From positions 992,001-1,056,000 of the forward strand of contig CAWJHN010000004.1 in assembly GCA_963842725.1 (NCBI GenBank): 64,000 nt of DNA, written 5' to 3'. Within the stretch, counting starts at the first letter, position 1. The number at the start of each line of letters is the position of its first letter. Both the position numbers and the translations under genes were made by a program. Below are positions 59,578-64,000 of the stretch, one piece after another. This DNA comes from UBA10649 sp963842725. Its GTDB lineage: Bacteria > Actinomycetota > Actinomycetes > S36-B12. The notes under the pieces were generated by a model. It did not search any database and was not told the origin of the DNA. It worked only from the letters and a program-made list of their open reading frames with translations.

Positions 59578-60398
59578 GCTCCGAGCCGACCCGGCGCCGC
59601 CGGCGTGCCCACGGCACGGGCGAGGCGCTTCGCGACTTCCCGACCTTCCGCCTCGTCTCCTACCTGGTGTTCGCCTTCCTCTACCTGCCGCTCGTCTTCG
59701 TCGTCGCATACTCGTTCAACTCCAACCGCGTGGTGACCGTGTGGAAGGGTTTCTCGCTCTCCTGGTACGGCGAGGTGCTGGGGAACGACGACATCCAGCG
59801 TGCCCTGATGAACTCGCTGCGGATCGCTCTGGTGGCGACCATCGTGTCGGTCCTCATCGCGACGGGGCTGGCGATCGGGCTGCTGCGCATGCACCGAGCG
59901 GGGCGCACCTTCGCGTGGGCGCTGATCGGGGCGCCCCTGATCATCCCCGAGATCGTCTTCGCCATCGGCACCCTGGCGCTGTTCGTGCAAGTGCGCGTTC
60001 CGCTCGGCGTCAACGCCATCACCCTTGCCCACATCGCCTTCTGCGTCCCGTTCGCGCTGCTGCCGATCCGCGCGCGCCTGCGGGGGGTCGACGTGGCGGT
60101 CTACGAGGCGGCGGCCGACCTGGGCGCGAACGAGTGGATCATCTTCCGGCGCATCACCCTGCCGCTGCTGATGCCCGGAATCGTGGCCGGCGCCCTGCTC
60201 GCCTTCATCATCAGCCTCGACGACTTCATCGTCAGCTACTTCCTCGCCGGGCCGGGAGGCACCACGCTTCCGGTCTACATCTTCGGGATGATCCGAAACG
60301 CCATCACGCCCGGGGTCAATGCGCTGTCGACGCTCCTCCTGGCAGCCAGCGTCATCATCGTCACCGTCTCGTATCTACTCACACGGAAGAAGAGGTAA
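59574..60398 (+). CDS. potC: Spermidine/putrescine-type ABC transporter permease (PotC-like)
   Basis: 274 residues, six helices. EAA loop YEAAADLGANEWIIFRRITLPLLMPGI and the PotC-like C-terminal SLDDFIVSYFLAGPGGTTLPVYIFGMIR. The frame is open upstream as a shadow of potB; the GTG at 59574 overlaps the potB stop. Second half of the pore. Confidence 0.9.
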   Translation: MSSEPTRRRRRAHGTGEALRDFPTFRLVSYLVFAFLYLPLVFVVAYSFNSNRVVTVWKGFSLSWYGEVLGNDDIQRALMNSLRIALVATIVSVLIATGLAIGLLRMHRAGRTFAWALIGAPLIIPEIVFAIGTLALFVQVRVPLGVNAITLAHIAFCVPFALLPIRARLRGVDVAVYEAAADLGANEWIIFRRITLPLLMPGIVAGALLAFIISLDDFIVSYFLAGPGGTTLPVYIFGMIRNAITPGVNALSTLLLAASVIIVTVSYLLTRKKR

Positions 60399-60402
60399 CG
60401 GC

Positions 60403-61581
60403 ATGGCACGCAACACGGCACGGCGCAGGATCGGAGGGGTGCTCGCGATCGGGGTCGCGGGAGTCCTGGCACTTGCCGCATGCGGCGGCGAGACCACCGT
60501 TGGCGGTGAGGCTCCGGCGGCGAGCGATGCTCCGGCCGCGTCCGCCCCGGCGAGCACGGCGGCGTCCGAGGCGGCATCAGAAGCGCCGGCTGTGGACTTC
60601 CCGACCCCCAACGGCGGCGAGGTGAACCTGTACAACTGGACCGACTACATCTCTCCGGAGCTGCTCAAGCGGTTCGAGGCCGAGACCGGCATCACGGTCA
60701 ACCTCGACAACTACGACAGCAACGAGACGATGCTGGCCAAGCTGCAGGCCGGCGGCGCCAACTACGACGTCATCGTGCCCAGCGACTACATGGTCAAGCA
60801 GATGGTCGAACTGGGGCTGCTCGAGGCGGTCGCTCCCTCGTCCTTCCCGAACGGCGCCAACATCAAGCCGGAGTTCCTCGACGTCTACTTCGACCAGGGA
60901 CGCCAGTACACCGCGCCGTACATGTACGGCACGACCGGCATCGCCTACGACCCGACCAAGACCAGCAGTCCGGTCACGAGCTGGGCCGACTTCTTCGCGG
61001 CCGACAACCCGGCCGCCGGCAAGGTCGGCACCCTGAACGACCAGGTCGAGGTCATCCACGCGGCTCTTCGCGCCGTGGGAGCGCAGCCCTGCTCGACCGA
61101 CAAGGCCGACTACATCAAGGTCGAGGAGCTGCTCAAGAACTGGAAGCCGGCGGTCGCCGTCATCAACTCCGACGGTGTCATCGGCCGCATGGCCAGCGGC
61201 GAGCAGACGATGCACATGATGTGGAACGGGGCGTTCACCCGCGCTCAGGCGGACAAGCCCGAGCTCGAGTACGTCTACCCGACCGAGGGCCTGAATCTCT
61301 GGCAGGACAACTTCGCGATCCCGGTGGGTGCCCAGAACATGGACAACGCCAAGATCTTCATCAACTGGATGATGGACCCGAAGAACATCGGCGAGGCGAC
61401 GAACTTCGTGGGCTACGACAACGGCATCACCGGCTCGGACGCCTATATGACGCCTGAGCTCGCGAGCAACCCGGCGGTCATCATTCCCGAGGAGTCCAAG
61501 GCGCTGGCGACTCCGACCGAGGGCTGCCCGGTCGAGGCGATCGACCTGTACGACCAGGTCTGGACCGGCTTCAAGAAGTAG
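60403..61581 (+). CDS. potD: Spermidine/putrescine-type substrate-binding lipoprotein (PotD-like)
   Basis: 392 residues. Lipobox LAAC (Cys27), Ala/Ser/Glu-rich spacer to about residue 65, then a PotD/PotF-like fold: VNLYNWTDYISPELLKRFEAETGI, YDVIVPSDYMVKQM, MYGTTGIAYDP, and NFAIPVGAQNMDNAKIFINWMMDPK. NLYNWxDYI is the family hallmark. The ligand is most likely a polyamine or similar cation. A hairpin follows at 61593. Confidence 0.9.
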   Translation: MARNTARRRIGGVLAIGVAGVLALAACGGETTVGGEAPAASDAPAASAPASTAASEAASEAPAVDFPTPNGGEVNLYNWTDYISPELLKRFEAETGITVNLDNYDSNETMLAKLQAGGANYDVIVPSDYMVKQMVELGLLEAVAPSSFPNGANIKPEFLDVYFDQGRQYTAPYMYGTTGIAYDPTKTSSPVTSWADFFAADNPAAGKVGTLNDQVEVIHAALRAVGAQPCSTDKADYIKVEELLKNWKPAVAVINSDGVIGRMASGEQTMHMMWNGAFTRAQADKPELEYVYPTEGLNLWQDNFAIPVGAQNMDNAKIFINWMMDPKNIGEATNFVGYDNGITGSDAYMTPELASNPAVIIPEESKALATPTEGCPVEAIDLYDQVWTGFKK

Positions 61582-61592
61582 CAGCGCCGGCA

Positions 61593-61626
61593 GATCCGGC
61601 GGGGGAGGACCGTCCCCCGCCGGGTC
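61593..61626 (+). terminator. Hairpin between potD and the amidohydrolase
   Basis: Stem of 14 bp with one G-T pair (61593-61606 / 61613-61626), 6-nt loop. It may lower expression of the genes after it or mark an end of transcription; the next gene starts 40 bp on. Confidence 0.7.
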
Positions 61627-61665
61627 CGCCGCGTTCACGGACCAACCGATGCCGGAGGAGAAGCA

Positions 61666-63282
61666 GTGACCATCACCCGAATCGAGAACGCGACGGCCTG
61701 GACCGGGATCCGGTCCGGCGACGGGTCGTACGTCGAGTCGGACGCGATCGCGTTCAGTGACGCCGGGGTGCTCGCCCTCGGAGAGTCCGCTCGCGCCATG
61801 GCCGCCGACGTCGTCATCGATGCGCAGGGCGCCTTCGTCTGCCCGGCCTTCGGCGATGGTCACGTGCACGCGATCCCAGGCGGGTTCGAGCGGCAGCTTG
61901 CCCCGGTGCGGGACCACGCGACGCCGCGCGAGCTCGCGAGTGCGGTGGGGGCATGGGCCGCCGAGCATCCGGACGTCGAGTGGATCCGCGGCGAGGGGTT
62001 CGACCACACGCTCGCGCCGGGGGGCATCTTCCACGCCGCCTGGCTCGACGAGGTCATCGACGACCGTCCCGTGGTCCTGCGTGCCACCGACTACCACACG
62101 GTGTGGGTCAACTCCGAGGCCCTTCGCCGGGTCGGCTACTCGGCGACGACCCCCCAGCCGCACGACGGGGAGATCGTGCGCGATGACGAGGGCGAGCCGA
62201 TCGGGACGCTGCGGGAGTGGGGGGCCTGGAAGCCCGTCTACGGACTGATGCCGGCCATCACGCGAGAGCAGGGAGTCGAGGCGCTGCGTCACGCGTCGAG
62301 CAGCTTCAGCGCAGCGGGCCTGACGTGGATCCAGGATGCCTGGGTCGAGCCCCACGATGTGGACCTGTGGCTCGCTGCGGCAGCAGAAGGAGCGCTCACG
62401 TTCCGGGCCGACCTCGCCCTGTGGTGCGATCCGAACTCCTGGCGCGAGCAGCTCGGTCACTTCGAGGCGACTCGCGAGCGGGTGGCCCGGGAGGCACCCG
62501 GCCGCCTGACCGCCGGCACCGTGAAGTTCTTCGCCGACGGCGTCATCGAGTCAGGGACGGGCGCGATGCTCGAGCCGTACTGCGACTGCCCCCATTCCAG
62601 CGGTCTGCCGAACTGGGACCCCGACGAGCTCAAGGCGGCCGTGGCGGCCGTCGACGCCCTGGGCTTCAGCCCGCACATCCACGCCATCGGCGACGCGGCC
62701 GCCCGGATGGCCCTGGACGCCATCGAGCACGCCAACTCGACGAACGGGGCGCGGGACCGGCGTGCCGTCATCGCCCACACCCAGATCGTCGATGAGGCCG
62801 ACATCGACCGCTTCGTCGAACTGGGCGTGATCGCGAACTTCGAGCCGTACTGGGCGAAGTTCGACTCCTGGCAGTCCGAGCTCACCGCACCCCGCCTCGG
62901 CGACGAGCGCACCGCCCGGCAGTACCAGATCCGGTCCATCCTGGCGACGGGGGCGCCGGTGTCCTTCGGCAGCGACTGGCCCGTGACGACGTATGCGCCG
63001 CTGGACGGCATCCAGGTGGCCGTGTCCCGGCAGATGACGGAGGGGGACTTCCTCGAACCGTGGATGCCCGAGGAGCGGATCAGCGTCGAGCAGGCGCTGG
63101 CCGCCTACACCTCCGGCGTCGCCTTCCAGTCCGGGGACGTGCGGGCCGGGGAGCTGCGGCCCGGAGGCCGAGCCGACATCGTGATGCTGGCCGCCGATCC
63201 GCGACGCACGCCCCGGCTGGAGATCACGGCGATCCGCGTGATCGCGACGTGGTGCGACGGCACGCGCGTCTACTCTGGCTGA
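61666..63282 (+). CDS. Amidohydrolase-family protein (YtcJ-like, amidohydrolase_3)
   Basis: 538 residues. N-terminal beta sandwich, then the metallo-hydrolase barrel with GDGHVHAIPGG (usual HxH), VKFFADGVIESGTGAML (lysine, metal-bridging position), HIHAIGDAAARMALD, and SFGSDWPVT with the catalytic Asp. YtcJ-type enzymes act on amides and cyclic imides. GTG 61666 lies after GGAGAAG. Placed between an amine importer and urease, it probably releases an amine or urea-like product from the imported compound; this is inference. Confidence 0.85.
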   Translation: MTITRIENATAWTGIRSGDGSYVESDAIAFSDAGVLALGESARAMAADVVIDAQGAFVCPAFGDGHVHAIPGGFERQLAPVRDHATPRELASAVGAWAAEHPDVEWIRGEGFDHTLAPGGIFHAAWLDEVIDDRPVVLRATDYHTVWVNSEALRRVGYSATTPQPHDGEIVRDDEGEPIGTLREWGAWKPVYGLMPAITREQGVEALRHASSSFSAAGLTWIQDAWVEPHDVDLWLAAAAEGALTFRADLALWCDPNSWREQLGHFEATRERVAREAPGRLTAGTVKFFADGVIESGTGAMLEPYCDCPHSSGLPNWDPDELKAAVAAVDALGFSPHIHAIGDAAARMALDAIEHANSTNGARDRRAVIAHTQIVDEADIDRFVELGVIANFEPYWAKFDSWQSELTAPRLGDERTARQYQIRSILATGAPVSFGSDWPVTTYAPLDGIQVAVSRQMTEGDFLEPWMPEERISVEQALAAYTSGVAFQSGDVRAGELRPGGRADIVMLAADPRRTPRLEITAIRVIATWCDGTRVYSG

Positions 63283-63283
63283 C

Positions 63284-64000
63284 ATGCCACTGACTCCGGG
63301 TGAGTCCGATCGCCTCCTGCTCCATCTGCAGGCGCTGCTGGCGCAGGCGCGGCGCGGTCGCGGACTTGCCCTGAACGTGCCGGAGGCGCGGGCCCTGATA
63401 GCCGATGCGGTGTGCGAATGGGCGAGGGATGGTTTGTCGCTGGTCGAGACGCGAGACCGGGCGGGGCGGCTGCTGAACGCCGGCGACGTGCTGCCCGGCG
63501 TTCCCGAGGCGCTGGCACAGGTCCGTGTGGAGGCGCGGTTCGACGACGGCACCCGACTCGTCGTGGTGTCCGATCCCTTCGGGGTGAACACCTCGCGCGA
63601 GGATGCGACCGCCGTGCCATCGCATCCCGCACGGACGCTGGGCGTGGTCAACGAGGCGCCCACGGCCATCGGCCTGACCTCGCACATCCACCTCGCGGAG
63701 GTGAATCCGCGCCTCCGGCTCGATCGAGGCAGGGCCTTCGGGATGCGGGCCGACATCGACACCGGCGAGACGGTGTGGCTGCGACCCGGCGAGTCCATCG
63801 AGCTCCCGGTGCGACCCATCGAGGGGGAGCGGGTGGTGGTGGGCAACAGCGGCGTGGTCGATGGTCCCCTCGACGATCCCGTCGTCCGGGAGCGAGCCCT
63901 CGAGACGCTCCGGGCCTGCGGCTACCTCGACGTGGTCGACGGACGACCGCACGGTGACGTGGCATCCGCCGAGGGTGCCATCGCCGCGCTGATGCTCCGG
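63284..64000 (+). CDS. ureA: Fused urease gamma/beta subunit (UreAB), 3' end outside window
   Basis: 239 codons are present without a stop. Residues 1-100 are urease gamma (LTPGESDRLLLHLQALLAQARRGRGLALNVPEA, ending VRVEARFDDGTRLVVVSDPFG), residues about 120-215 urease beta (SHIHLAEVNPRLRLDRGRAFGMR, the SH.HF.EVN loop with His-to-Leu at one place, then GETVWLRPGESIELPVRPIEG). Fusions of this kind occur in Streptomyces and other actinobacteria. It starts 1 nt after the amidohydrolase stop, so the two are coupled. The catalytic alpha subunit and accessory genes should follow beyond the edge. Confidence 0.88.
   Translation, partial: MPLTPGESDRLLLHLQALLAQARRGRGLALNVPEARALIADAVCEWARDGLSLVETRDRAGRLLNAGDVLPGVPEALAQVRVEARFDDGTRLVVVSDPFGVNTSREDATAVPSHPARTLGVVNEAPTAIGLTSHIHLAEVNPRLRLDRGRAFGMRADIDTGETVWLRPGESIELPVRPIEGERVVVGNSGVVDGPLDDPVVRERALETLRACGYLDVVDGRPHGDVASAEGAIAALMLR

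Noticed and set aside
1..64000. tRNA, rRNA, insertion sequences, phage or attachment sites
   Set aside because: No cloverleaf, transposase, integrase or long flanking repeats were seen by reading; a tRNA or covariance search was not possible.

Overview
The window is one continuous stretch of a high-GC actinobacterial chromosome. It is gene-dense, with many 4-nt start/stop overlaps, frequent GTG starts and several probable leaderless transcripts. Lineage markers are the SigR/RsrA mycothiol stress pair with the aroA-rsgA and hisN neighbourhood, a fused FO synthase (FbiC, coenzyme F420), an LppM-type lipoprotein, an Rpf-like secreted muralytic protein and DUF3097. A soil or water actinomycete of the Nocardioides/Aeromicrobium kind would fit, but that placement is a guess. 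I see no tRNA, rRNA, CRISPR array, prophage or insertion sequence.

Layout. 1-2.7 kb: quaternary-amine (betaine/choline/carnitine type) ABC importer, with the ATPase divergent from two permeases and a lipoprotein receptor. 2.8-10.2 kb: lower meta-cleavage pathway for catechol (ferredoxin, catechol 2,3-dioxygenase, IclR regulator, hydratase, acylating acetaldehyde dehydrogenase, aldolase, oxalocrotonate decarboxylase, semialdehyde dehydrogenase); two matching palindromes mark its two promoters. 10.2-16.4 kb: envelope and regulatory genes: a DUF305 lipoprotein that starts inside a large hairpin, an Rpf-like protein behind a Crp-type site and long leader, a LysR regulator, a small membrane protein, an orphan response regulator divergent from an NlpC/P60 hydrolase, and a flavodoxin. 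16.5-25.7 kb: partial myo-inositol catabolism locus (SDR, iolD, mmsA, transaldolase-like, GntR regulator, iolC, aldolase-like, iolB). 25.7-29.6 kb: pyruvate carboxylase with a UPF0303 protein. 29.8-32.8 kb: MASE1-PAS-GGDEF-EAL protein. 32.9-35.5 kb: monooxygenase-like protein and the pxpABC 5-oxoprolinase. 35.6-43.1 kb: LppM-like lipoprotein with an 18-bp tandem repeat, DUF3097, GNAT, an HD-GYP/GMC oxidoreductase pair, a duplicated secreted protein and exonuclease III. 43.2-48.2 kb: a 55-residue ORF divergent from fbiC, then DUF1185, EthD and a frameshifted P450. 48.2-56.3 kb: CBS protein, hisN, DUF2231, rsgA, aroA, FUSC protein, SRAP protein, hydrolase, sigR, rsrA and a biotinyl protein. 56.3-64 kb: GNAT, TetR regulator, spermidine/putrescine-type ABC importer, amidohydrolase and the start of a fused urease gamma/beta gene.

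The most notable points are regulatory. A perfect SigR consensus promoter lies inside the hydrolase ORF, which runs without a stop codon into sigR; this resembles the arrangement that gives the long unstable SigR isoform in Streptomyces. The two meta-cleavage promoters share a 17-bp palindrome at the same distance from their -10 elements. The iol promoters share motifs, a response regulator has an 11-bp-spaced direct repeat at its divergent promoter, and the Rpf-like gene has a Crp site and a long leader. The last operon (amine importer, amidohydrolase, urease) looks like a nitrogen-scavenging unit controlled by the divergent TetR regulator.
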